Notes: a model not told the origin generated them from the sequence alone. A stretch of DNA of 23,204 bases from SIG440 sp045596485 (GCA_045596485.1 JAZOCL010000025.1:1-23204), one strand, 5' to 3'; numbered from the stretch's first letter, positions 7,398-15,339 are shown. Made by a program: numbers and translations.

Positions 7398-7414
7398 AAA
7401 AAGTATGACTTTTT
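7398..7414 (+). promoter_or_regulatory. Palindrome in the dehydratase leader (possible operator)
   Basis: AAAAAGT-ATG-ACTTTTT is a perfect 7-bp inverted repeat about 13-30 bases after the predicted transcription start and directly before the ribosome binding site. As DNA it could bind a dimeric repressor; as RNA it would be a weak, A/U-rich hairpin. Its role is inferred only from position. Confidence 0.4.
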
Positions 7415-7431
7415 GAAAGGAGTGGACGGTT

Positions 7432-9960
7432 ATGGCTAAATATTATTCTGAAAACATTGCCAAGAGCCCCCGAATTGACCGTTTGAAGGAAGCTTTGTTT
7501 GAAAAGGCTCCCGAAATTGAGGTTGAGCGTGCGGTTCTGCTTACCGAATCCTATAAAAATACAGAGGGTATGCCCACAATCACAAGAAGGGCAAAAGCCT
7601 TCAGACATATTCTGGAGAACCTTCCTATTATTATACACGAGGATGAGCTTGTTGTAGGAAGTGTAACAAAGTCGCAGCGTAGCTGTCAGATTTTCCCTGA
7701 ATTTTCATTCCAATGGATTGAGGATGAGTTTGACACAATTGAAAAAAGAGCTGCAGATCCCTTTGTTCTTACAGAGGAGTCGAAAAAGGCTCTCAAGGAT
7801 GTATTTGCTTATTGGAAGGGCAAGACAACAAGTGAGCTTGCAACCTCTTATATGCGTCCTGAGACAATTGATGCAATTGGCGGAAACGTGTTTACTCCCG
7901 GAAACTATTTCTACAACGGTATCGGTCACGTTACTGCTGACTATGACCTGGTTCTCCGAATCGGTTATGACGGAATTGTCAAAAAGGCGAAGGCAGCACT
8001 TGCGGCGATTGATGCGAAGAAGGGCGACGCAGTAAAGAGAAGAATTTTTCTTAATGCAGTTATCGAGAGCTGCGAGGCGGCAATCACATTTGCTCAGAGA
8101 TATTCTCGTCTTGCATATGAAATGGCAGAAAAATGCACAGATCCCGCAAGACGTGAAGAATTGAAGACCATAGGTAAAAACTGTAGCAGAGTTCCTCAGT
8201 TCGGTGCTGAGAGCTTCCACGAAGCCTGTCAGAGCTTCTGGTTTGTTCAGATGTTGATTCAGACCGAGTCAAACGGACATTCAATTTCACCCGGACGTTT
8301 TGATATTTATATGTATCCTTATTATAAGAAGGATCTCAAAAATGGCAAGATTACCCGTGAGTTTGCACAGGAGCTTATGGACTGTGTATGGATTAAACTC
8401 AACAGCTTTACAAAGGTAAGAGATGCCTTGTCAGCAGAAGGTTTTGCGGGTTACGGTCTTTTCCAGAACCTTATTTCAGGCGGTCAGGACAAAAATGGTG
8501 TTGACACAACAAACGATTTGTCCTTTATGTGCCTTAATGCTTCGATGCATATTATGCTTCCTCAGCCCAGTCTCTCGGTTCGTGTATGGAACAAAACTCC
8601 TCACGAATTTTTGATGAGAGCAGGAGAGCTCACCAGAACAGGTATCGGTCTTCCCGCATACTACAACGACGAGGTTATTATTCCTGCACTTGTAAGTCGC
8701 GGTCTTACATTGGAGGATGCAAGACAGTATAACATTATCGGCTGTGTTGAGCCTCAGAAAATGGGAAAAACAGACGGCTGGCACGATGCGGCGTTCTTCA
8801 ATATGTGCCGTCCGATGGAGCTTGTGTTCTCAAACGGCGAAGACAACGGCAAGCAGATTGGCATAAAGACAGGCGACATTAATGAGATGACGACCTTCTG
8901 CGAATTCTATGATGCATACAAGGCTCAGACAGAATATATGATTGAGCTTATGGTTGATGCCGACAACGCAATTGACCTTGCTCATATGGAGCGTGCACCG
9001 CTGCCCTTCCTTTCAAGTATGATTGAAGACTGCATCGGCAGAGGCAAGAGCGTTCAGGAGGGCGGTGCGGTTTATAACTTCACAGGTCCTCAGGGCTTTG
9101 GTGTTGCAAATATGGCAGACGCACTTTATGCAATAAGAAAGCTTGTGTTTGAAGAAAGAAAGTTCACCCTTGCGGAGCTTAAAGAAGCGCTTGCCAATAA
9201 TTTCGGAACAGAAGCAGATTCAAACGATGCACAGAGGATTACAATTGAGGTTGTAAAGGGTCTGGCAGAACAGGGTGTTACAGTTTCCGAAGAACAGATT
9301 GCAGAAATATACAAAAATGTGGTTGCAGGCGGCGTTTCAAAGGGCGGCAGCAATAAGTATAAGCATATTCTTGATTTGATTAACGAAGTTCCCAAGTTCG
9401 GCAACGACGACTGCGACATTGATGCATTTGCAAGAGATGTTGCTTATACATACACCAAGCCTATTGAAAAATACAAGAACCCCCGTGGCGGAATGTATCA
9501 AGCAGGTCTTTATCCGGTTTCGGCAAACGTACCTCTTGGCGCACAGACAGGTGCAACTCCTGATGGTCGTCTTGCGAAAACTCCTATTGCCGACGGTGTA
9601 TCACCTGCGGCAGGAAGAGATGTAAACGGACCTACAGCGACGGCAAACTCTGTTGCAAAGCTTGACCACTACATCGCATCAAACGGAACGCTCTTCAATA
9701 TGAAGTTCCACCCCTCGGCACTTGAGGGAACATCAGGACTTGAAAGCTTTGTAGCGTTAATCCGAGGCTATTTTGACCAGAAGGGAAGTCACGTTCAGTT
9801 CAATGTTGTAAGTCGTGAAACACTTATTGATGCACAGAAGAACCCCGAAAAGTATAAGGGTCTGGTTGTCAGAGTTGCAGGCTACAGCGCACTGTTCACA
9901 ACACTTTCAAAGTCGCTTCAGGATGATATTATTAACCGAACCGAACAAAAAGGATTTTGA
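7432..9960 (+). CDS. Glycyl radical 1,2-propanediol (diol) dehydratase
   Basis: This is the signature enzyme: B12-independent, oxygen-sensitive dehydration of 1,2-propanediol to propionaldehyde inside the microcompartment. Its 842 residues show the thiyl-radical Cys438 and Glu440 in IIGCVEPQ, and the radical Gly817 in RVAGYSA near the C-terminus. The diol-dehydratase pocket residues are H166 (GIGHVTADY), H283-S284 (NGHSISPGR) and D452 (GWHDAAFFN). Spacings H166-H283 (117) and C438-D452 (14) equal those I recall for clostridial glycerol dehydratase (H164, H281, C433, D447). From memory, C438/G817 is also the numbering of the Roseburia inulinivorans propanediol dehydratase. Choline lyase is unlikely given these residues and the aldolase next door. 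AAAGGAG lies 9 bases before the ATG. No encapsulation-peptide extension is seen at either end. Confidence 0.93.
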   Translation: MAKYYSENIAKSPRIDRLKEALFEKAPEIEVERAVLLTESYKNTEGMPTITRRAKAFRHILENLPIIIHEDELVVGSVTKSQRSCQIFPEFSFQWIEDEFDTIEKRAADPFVLTEESKKALKDVFAYWKGKTTSELATSYMRPETIDAIGGNVFTPGNYFYNGIGHVTADYDLVLRIGYDGIVKKAKAALAAIDAKKGDAVKRRIFLNAVIESCEAAITFAQRYSRLAYEMAEKCTDPARREELKTIGKNCSRVPQFGAESFHEACQSFWFVQMLIQTESNGHSISPGRFDIYMYPYYKKDLKNGKITREFAQELMDCVWIKLNSFTKVRDALSAEGFAGYGLFQNLISGGQDKNGVDTTNDLSFMCLNASMHIMLPQPSLSVRVWNKTPHEFLMRAGELTRTGIGLPAYYNDEVIIPALVSRGLTLEDARQYNIIGCVEPQKMGKTDGWHDAAFFNMCRPMELVFSNGEDNGKQIGIKTGDINEMTTFCEFYDAYKAQTEYMIELMVDADNAIDLAHMERAPLPFLSSMIEDCIGRGKSVQEGGAVYNFTGPQGFGVANMADALYAIRKLVFEERKFTLAELKEALANNFGTEADSNDAQRITIEVVKGLAEQGVTVSEEQIAEIYKNVVAGGVSKGGSNKYKHILDLINEVPKFGNDDCDIDAFARDVAYTYTKPIEKYKNPRGGMYQAGLYPVSANVPLGAQTGATPDGRLAKTPIADGVSPAAGRDVNGPTATANSVAKLDHYIASNGTLFNMKFHPSALEGTSGLESFVALIRGYFDQKGSHVQFNVVSRETLIDAQKNPEKYKGLVVRVAGYSALFTTLSKSLQDDIINRTEQKGF

Positions 9961-9962
9961 TA

Positions 9963-10754
9963 ATGAACAACGATTTTCTAAACACAACAGGAAGGATATT
10001 TGACATCCAGAGATTTTCCGTTCATGACGGTCCAGGTGTGCGGACAATAATCTTTCTCAAGGGTTGCTTTTTGAGATGCAAATGGTGCTGCAACCCCGAA
10101 TCCCAGAAACGTGAAATCGAAACAATGATTGTTGACGGAAAAGAGAAGGTTATGGGTCGTGACGTCACCGTGGAAGAGCTTATGACGGAAATCGAAAAGG
10201 ACAGAATATATTATCGTCGCAGCGGCGGTGGAGTTACGCTCTCCGGCGGTGAGTCTCTGGCACAGCCCGACTTTGCGGCTGCAATCCTGAGAGCCTGCAA
10301 AGAAAAGGGCATCAACACAGCGCTGGAGTCCACAGCCTGTGCAGGCTATGACAAGATTGAAAAGCTTCTTCCTTACCTTGACTTATATCTGATGGATATA
10401 AAGCACATAAACAGCGAAAAGCACAGGCAGTTCACAACTCAGCCAAATGAGCTTATTCTTGAAAATGCGAAAAAGCTTGCGGTGGATGCAAAAAAACTTA
10501 TAATCCGTGTTCCTGTGATTCCCACCTTCAATGATACCGAACAGGAGATAAGGCATATTGCACAGTTCACAAAGAGTCTCAAAACTGTTGATGAGCTTCA
10601 CCTTTTGCCTTATCACAGATTGGGCGAGGATAAGTATAAGGGGCTGGGCAGACCCTATGAAATGAAGGGTATTGACCTTATCCCCGATGAGCAAATTCAA
10701 AAGCTTGAAAAAGTAGTAGAAGAAACAGGGCTTAACTGCCGGATAGGAGGTTGA
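9963..10754 (+). CDS. Glycyl radical enzyme activating enzyme (radical SAM)
   Basis: This enzyme uses S-adenosylmethionine and a [4Fe-4S] cluster to install the glycyl radical on the dehydratase encoded just before it. The start ATG 9963 lies 2 bases after the dehydratase stop and follows AAAAAGGA. The protein is 263 residues. The cluster motif is CFLRCKWC (C-x3-C-x2-C), after the family opening FDIQRFSVHDGPGVRT; SGGGVTLSGGE is the SAM-binding glycine motif. The cysteine-rich ferredoxin-like insert found in many GRE activases (such as glycerol dehydratase activase) is missing, so it resembles the compact pyruvate-formate-lyase type. It is coupled in translation to the dehydratase. Confidence 0.93.
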   Translation: MNNDFLNTTGRIFDIQRFSVHDGPGVRTIIFLKGCFLRCKWCCNPESQKREIETMIVDGKEKVMGRDVTVEELMTEIEKDRIYYRRSGGGVTLSGGESLAQPDFAAAILRACKEKGINTALESTACAGYDKIEKLLPYLDLYLMDIKHINSEKHRQFTTQPNELILENAKKLAVDAKKLIIRVPVIPTFNDTEQEIRHIAQFTKSLKTVDELHLLPYHRLGEDKYKGLGRPYEMKGIDLIPDEQIQKLEKVVEETGLNCRIGG

Positions 10755-10757
10755 CAG

Positions 10758-11129
10758 GTGGCAGACATTATGGATTTTTCAGACAGAATGAGAATTATTC
10801 AGGAGTTTGTACCGGGTAAGCAGATTACTCTTGCTCACATCATTGCAAATCCTGACAGAATTCTTTACAAAAAGCTGGGACTTGATCCGGCAATTGACTA
10901 CTCAAAGGCGGCTATTGGTATTGTAACCATGTCACCTGCAGAAACTGCAATTATTGCGGCAGACATTGCAATGAAGGCGTCAGGTGCCGAAATCGGCTTT
11001 GTTGACCGTTTCAGCGGAACCCTGATTGTGACAGGTACTGTGTCGGAGGTTGAGGCGTCGCTGAAGGCACTTTGTGATTACTCTGAGGAAACTCTGGGCT
11101 TTACCGTTTGCCCCATCACAAGAACATAG
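10758..11129 (+). CDS. EutS/PduU-like permuted BMC shell hexamer protein
   Basis: A facet shell protein of the circularly permuted single-BMC-domain class. It has 123 residues from a GTG start at 10758, chosen because AGGAGG at 10745-10750 is 7 bases away. An ATG at 10770 is too far from it. The N-terminal part (DFSDRMRIIQEFVPGKQITLAHIIANP) matches the segment that forms the small beta-barrel lid in EutS/PduU. The conserved core (AIGIVTMSPAETAIIAADIAMKASGAEIGFVDRFSGTLIVTG) follows, then the C-terminal EETLGFTVCPITRT. It lies 3 bases after the activase. In PduU-type proteins the barrel closes one face of the pore, so a role other than free metabolite passage is likely. Confidence 0.92.
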   Translation: MADIMDFSDRMRIIQEFVPGKQITLAHIIANPDRILYKKLGLDPAIDYSKAAIGIVTMSPAETAIIAADIAMKASGAEIGFVDRFSGTLIVTGTVSEVEASLKALCDYSEETLGFTVCPITRT

Positions 11130-11130
11130 T

Positions 11131-11562
<432 letters not shown>

Positions 11563-11580
<18 letters not shown>

Positions 11581-11613
11581 AAACCACAAAAACAAAGAAA
11601 AAATCACAAAAAT
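11563..11613 (+). repeat. Three helically phased A-tract repeats upstream of an internal promoter
   Basis: CCACAAAAA at 11563-11571 and 11584-11592 and TCACAAAAA at 11604-11612 are 21 and 20 bases apart, about two helical turns each. They stop just before the -35 box at 11617. They could curve the DNA, act as an UP-like element, or be a tandem operator. The first lies inside the GTPase gene. Confidence 0.55.
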
Positions 11614-11616
11614 CTA

Positions 11617-11645
11617 TTGACATAGAACTGTTATAGTGGTATTAT
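11617..11645 (+). promoter_or_regulatory. Strong internal promoter of the aldolase/shell part of the BMC operon
   Basis: A perfect TTGACA (11617-11622), a 17-base spacer and TATTAT (11640-11645) preceded by TGG, an extended -10. The leader to the aldolase start is about 65 bases and ends in AAGGAGAG at 11701-11708. It would allow the aldolase, shell and remaining cargo genes to be transcribed without the dehydratase. Confidence 0.85.
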
Positions 11646-11718
11646 TTAAGTAGGACAGATTGTTCAAAAATTTACAAGCAAATTAATATAACTTACATAA
11701 AAGGAGAGATTCGTTACT

Positions 11719-12531
11719 ATGATGTCAGAATACGAAATCAAAAAACAGATTTGCGACATTGGCAAAAGGATTTACGACAGAAGAATGGTTGCTGCAAACG
11801 ACGGAAACATTTCAGTGAAAATTTCTGATAATGAGTTCCTCTGCACACCCACAGGCGTAAGCAAGGGCTTTATGACTCCCGAATACATCTGCAAGGTTGA
11901 TGCAGACGGCAATGTTATTCAGGCAAACAGAGGCTTCAAGCCCTCTTCTGAAATCAAAATGCATATGAGAGTTTACAAGCATCGTCCTGATGTAAAGGCG
12001 GTTGTTCACGCTCATCCTATCTATGCAACAAGCTATGCTATTGCAGGTAAGCCCCTTACACAGCCCATCATGCCCGAGGCTGTTATCGCTCTCGGCTGTG
12101 TTCCCATCGCTGAATACGGAACACCCTCAACAATGGAGATTCCCGATGCAGTAGAGAAGTATCTTCCCTACTATGATGCGGTTCTTCTTGAGAACCACGG
12201 TGCACTTGCATATTCAGATTCGCTTCTTGCGGCTTATCACAAGATGGAATCACTTGAATTTTATGCAGAGCTTCTGTTCCTTTCTTCACAGATTGGCACA
12301 CCTCAGGAATTCTCAAAGGAACAGATTGACAAGCTTTATGAAATCAGAAGAAATATGGGTCTGCCCGGAAAGCATCCTGCAAACCTCTGCCCCAATGCAA
12401 AAGCAGGCAAGGCAAGCTGTCACGGCGGATGCGGCGGCGCTTGCAGCTGTGGCTCAAATGACGAAAACGCCGGCGACGCAGAACTGGTTGCAATGATTAC
12501 AAAGAAGGTTATGGAGCAGCTCAACAAATAA
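11719..12531 (+). CDS. Class II aldolase, fuculose/rhamnulose-phosphate type, with C-terminal encapsulation peptide
   Basis: This zinc-dependent aldolase splits L-fuculose-1-phosphate (or a related ketose phosphate) into dihydroxyacetone phosphate and lactaldehyde, the source of 1,2-propanediol. It is 270 residues, against about 215 for plain FucA. The catalytic Glu78 is in KPSSEIKMH; zinc ligands are H97 and H99 (HAHP) and H160 (ENHGA). After the fold ends near 215 comes a linker with five cysteines (C224, C234, C238, C242, C244) and several glycines. The final amphipathic helix DAELVAMITKKVMEQLNK (253-270) is of the encapsulation-peptide type. The start is ATG 11719 (or 11722) after AAGGAGAG. 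Its presence next to a glycyl radical diol dehydratase marks the GRM5-like class of microcompartment. Confidence 0.9.
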   Translation: MMSEYEIKKQICDIGKRIYDRRMVAANDGNISVKISDNEFLCTPTGVSKGFMTPEYICKVDADGNVIQANRGFKPSSEIKMHMRVYKHRPDVKAVVHAHPIYATSYAIAGKPLTQPIMPEAVIALGCVPIAEYGTPSTMEIPDAVEKYLPYYDAVLLENHGALAYSDSLLAAYHKMESLEFYAELLFLSSQIGTPQEFSKEQIDKLYEIRRNMGLPGKHPANLCPNAKAGKASCHGGCGGACSCGSNDENAGDAELVAMITKKVMEQLNK

Positions 12532-12548
12532 TGCGGGAGGTGTCATTT

Positions 12549-13040
<492 letters not shown>

Positions 13041-13065
13041 ATCTTTAGAAAGGAGATTACATAGA

Positions 13066-14259
13066 ATGAACAATATTGAAATTGAACAGATTGTAAAACA
13101 GGTTCTTGCAGGTATGCAGGGAACATCAGATACAGCTCCAAAGACAGCAGGTCCTGTTCCTGAAAAGTGCCGTGCAGCAGTCCTTACAGACATCGAAAAG
13201 ATTGAGCTGAAGGAATATCCTATCCCTGCAATCGGTGATGACGATATGCTGGTTAGGGTTGAAGGTTGCGGTATCTGCGGAACAGATGCTCACGAATTCA
13301 AGCGCGACCCCTTTGGACTTATTCCTGTGGTTCTCGGTCACGAGGGTACAGGCGAAATCGTTAAGATGGGTAAGAATGTAAAGAAGGACAGTGCAGGCAA
13401 ACCCCTCAAGGTTGGCGATAAGGTTGTTACAAGTGTAATTCTTAAGGATGACCCTGAAATCACAATGTTTGACCTCAACAAGCAGAACGTAGGAGGTGCA
13501 GACGTATACGGACTGCTTCCGGATGACGAAATTCACCTCAACGGTTGGTTTGCTGATTATATTGTTATCAGAGGCGGCTCAACAGTATTCAACGTTTCAG
13601 ACCTTGATCTTGATTCAAGAATTCTTATCGAGCCCTGCGCAGTTCTTATTCACGCAGTAGAAAGAGCAAAGACAACAGGAATACTCAGATTCAACAGCCG
13701 TGTGGTTGTTCAGGGTTGCGGACCTATCGGTCTTATCTGTATTGCAGTTCTCAGAACAATGGGTGTTGAACACATCACAGCAGTTGACGGCGAACAGAAG
13801 AGACTTGACTTTGCCCTTCGTATGGGTGCTGACCACACAGTTAACTTCAAGGAACATAAGGGAATTGAAGAACTGGCAGCAGCTGTCCAGGACAGCTTCG
13901 GAGGACATTCTGCAGACTTTGGATTCCAGTGCACAGGGTCTCCTGTTGCACACAGCAACATCTACAAGTTCATCAGAAGTGGCGGCGGCCTTTGTGAGCT
14001 TGGCTTCTTCATCAATGGAGGAGAAGCTACAATTAATCCCCACTTCGACTTGTGCTCAAAGGAAATCACACTTGTTGGTTCATGGGTTTACACACTTCGT
14101 GACTATGCAACAACATTTGACTTCCTTAAGAGAGCAATAGCAATCGGTCTTCCCATTAAGGAGCTTATTACTCATAAGTTCCCCATTGAAAAGATTAACG
14201 AGGCGTTTGTTACCAACGTAAAGATGGAAGGTCTCAAGATTGCAGTTATCAATGAATAA
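13066..14259 (+). CDS. Zinc-type (MDR) alcohol dehydrogenase with N-terminal encapsulation peptide
   Basis: An NAD(H)-dependent medium-chain dehydrogenase. It is inferred to reduce propionaldehyde to propanol, and perhaps lactaldehyde to 1,2-propanediol, regenerating NAD+ inside the shell. The start ATG 13066 follows AAAGGAG, giving 397 residues. Residues 2-18 (NNIEIEQIVKQVLAGMQ) look like an encapsulation helix, followed by a Pro/Ala/Thr linker. Catalytic zinc ligands are C71 (CGICGTD), H92-E93 (GHEGTGE) and the E189/C191 region (IEPCAV). The Rossmann motif GCGPIG is at 217-222. The four-cysteine structural zinc lobe of classic ADHs is absent. It takes the place of the iron-type PduQ seen in B12-dependent pdu loci. 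Confidence 0.9.
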   Translation: MNNIEIEQIVKQVLAGMQGTSDTAPKTAGPVPEKCRAAVLTDIEKIELKEYPIPAIGDDDMLVRVEGCGICGTDAHEFKRDPFGLIPVVLGHEGTGEIVKMGKNVKKDSAGKPLKVGDKVVTSVILKDDPEITMFDLNKQNVGGADVYGLLPDDEIHLNGWFADYIVIRGGSTVFNVSDLDLDSRILIEPCAVLIHAVERAKTTGILRFNSRVVVQGCGPIGLICIAVLRTMGVEHITAVDGEQKRLDFALRMGADHTVNFKEHKGIEELAAAVQDSFGGHSADFGFQCTGSPVAHSNIYKFIRSGGGLCELGFFINGGEATINPHFDLCSKEITLVGSWVYTLRDYATTFDFLKRAIAIGLPIKELITHKFPIEKINEAFVTNVKMEGLKIAVINE

Positions 14260-14298
14260 TAATTAACAACTATATAAATTTTTAGGAGGAAATTAAAA

Positions 14299-14574
14299 AT
14301 GGCACAGGAAGCATTAGGTATGATCGAAACAAGAGGTCTCGTTGCAGCAGTTGAGGCAGCAGACGCAATGGTAAAGGCTGCTGAGGTAGTTCTCATCGGC
14401 ACAGAAAAGATCGGTTCAGGTCTTGTTAGTGTTATGGTTCGCGGTGATGTTGGCGCAGTTAAGGCAGCAGTTGAAGCAGGCGGCACAATGGCTGCTCGTC
14501 TCGGCGAACTGGTTGCAACACACGTAATTCCCAGACCTCACAGCGATGTTGAGAAGATTCTTCCCAAGTTCTAA
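14299..14574 (+). CDS. BMC-H shell hexamer protein (PduA/PduJ/EutM-like)
   Basis: A major facet protein of the shell, a single pfam00936-type domain of 91 residues. The opening MAQEALGMIETRGLVAAVEAAD and the pore segment TEKIGSGL (K37, S40, as in PduA) are diagnostic. The end HVIPRPHSDVEKILPKF is complete. AGGAGG precedes the ATG. It is 39 bases after the alcohol dehydrogenase and 17 bases before a near-duplicate gene, so the two probably arose by tandem duplication and together supply most of the shell tiles. The pore lining suggests passage of small diols and aldehyde precursors by analogy with PduA. Confidence 0.96.
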   Translation: MAQEALGMIETRGLVAAVEAADAMVKAAEVVLIGTEKIGSGLVSVMVRGDVGAVKAAVEAGGTMAARLGELVATHVIPRPHSDVEKILPKF

Positions 14575-14591
14575 GGAAAGAGTGATTAGTT

Positions 14592-14990
14592 ATGGCAGAA
14601 AAAAAGGCTAAAGCTAAAACTGCCGTTATCGGCAATACGGAAAACTTGAAAAAGAATACTGCACCGGCAGAAGCCGAAGCAGTTGTAGAGATTAAAAAGG
14701 AGGTAAAAACAATGGCACAGGAAGCATTGGGTATGGTAGAAACAAGAGGTCTCGTTGCAGCAATTGAAGCAGCAGACGCTATGCTTAAGGCTGCTAACGT
14801 AACACTCGTTGGCACAGAAAAGATCGGTTCAGGTCTTGTTAGTGTTATGGTTCGTGGCGACGTTGGTGCTGTTAAGGCTGCTGTTGAAGCAGGTGGACAG
14901 AACGCTCAGAAGCTTGGCGAAATCATCGCTACACACGTTATTCCCAGACCTCACAATGATGTTGAGAAGATTTTGCCCGTCCTCAAATAA
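14592..14990 (+). CDS. BMC-H shell hexamer protein with in-frame dual start (132 and 92 residues)
   Basis: A second PduA-like shell protein. The core from M41 (nucleotide 14712) is 92 residues and very close to the previous gene (MAQEALGMVETRGLVAAIEA…TEKIGSGL). The frame is open from ATG 14592, adding a 40-residue Lys/Ala/Glu-rich N-terminal extension (MAEKKAKAKTAVIG…EIKKEVKT). The upstream start has only AAGGAAAGAG with loose spacing. The internal ATG has a near-perfect AAGGAGGT 7 bases away. Both forms may be made, as PduB/PduB' are, the longer one with a tail that could contact cargo. If only one is made, the short form is more likely. Confidence 0.93.
   Translation: MAEKKAKAKTAVIGNTENLKKNTAPAEAEAVVEIKKEVKTMAQEALGMVETRGLVAAIEAADAMLKAANVTLVGTEKIGSGLVSVMVRGDVGAVKAAVEAGGQNAQKLGEIIATHVIPRPHNDVEKILPVLK
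14697..14714 (+). promoter_or_regulatory. Strong internal ribosome binding site and start codon in the second shell gene
   Basis: AAGGAGGT (14697-14704) lies 7 bases before ATG 14712. It is encoded inside codons for KKEV of the N-terminal extension. It decides that a 92-residue product is made, whatever happens at ATG 14592. Confidence 0.8.
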
Positions 14991-15016
14991 GTTAATTCGG
15001 GTACATAGCGAAATAC

Positions 15017-15037
15017 GGGGCAGACTTGCTCTGCCCC
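15017..15037 (+). other. GC-rich intercistronic hairpin between hexamer and pentamer shell genes
   Basis: GGGGCAGA (15017-15024) and TCTGCCCC (15030-15037) with a 5-base loop. No T run follows (CGATTTGC), so it is more likely an RNA-stability or processing element, or a weak attenuator, than a full terminator. It sits just after the abundant hexamer genes and before the pentamer gene, which is needed in much lower amount. Confidence 0.65.
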
Positions 15038-15069
15038 CGATTTGCTAATCCTTGAAAGGAAGAAAAATT

Positions 15070-15339
15070 ATGATTATCGGAAAAGTAATCGGCAGCGTTG
15101 TTTCAACACGCAAGAACGAAAATTTGGTTGGCAACAAATTTATGGTTGTTGAACCCATTGAAAAAATGGCTGCAAAAAATTCACAGCTTGTTGCAATCGA
15201 CAACATCGGTGCAGGTATCGGCGAATATGTTTTGGTTGCACTTGGCAGCGCAGCACGTATTGGTTGCGGTAGAGAAACTGCTCCTGTTGATGCTGCAATC
15301 GTTGGTATTGTGGATGACGGCAATGAGTTTGCAAAATAA
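15070..15339 (+). CDS. EutN/CcmL-family shell pentamer (BMC vertex) protein
   Basis: This protein caps the 12 vertices of the polyhedral shell. It has 89 residues from ATG 15070, preceded by GAAAGGAAG. The family pattern is clear: MIIGKVIGSVVSTRK at the start, KFMVVEP, LVAIDNIGAGIGEYVLVALGSAAR in the middle, and PVDAAIVGIVD at the end. It is the only pentamer gene in the window, enough to close a shell. Its leader contains the hairpin 15017-15037. Confidence 0.95.
   Translation: MIIGKVIGSVVSTRKNENLVGNKFMVVEPIEKMAAKNSQLVAIDNIGAGIGEYVLVALGSAARIGCGRETAPVDAAIVGIVDDGNEFAK

Noticed and set aside
7432..9960. Choline trimethylamine-lyase (CutC) as the identity of the radical enzyme.
   Set aside because: The diol-binding residues (H166, H283-S284, D452) and their spacing match glycerol/propanediol dehydratases, and the locus contains a sugar-phosphate aldolase and PduP/PduL enzymes.
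11074..11130. Earlier start for the EutP-like GTPase.
   Set aside because: It would overlap the shell gene by over 50 bases and place 19 extra residues before the P-loop strand. ATG 11131 gives the family's normal start.
15017..15040. Hairpin as a full intrinsic terminator inside the operon.
   Set aside because: No T tract follows, and the downstream pentamer, PduS-like and later genes have no promoter of their own that I can see.
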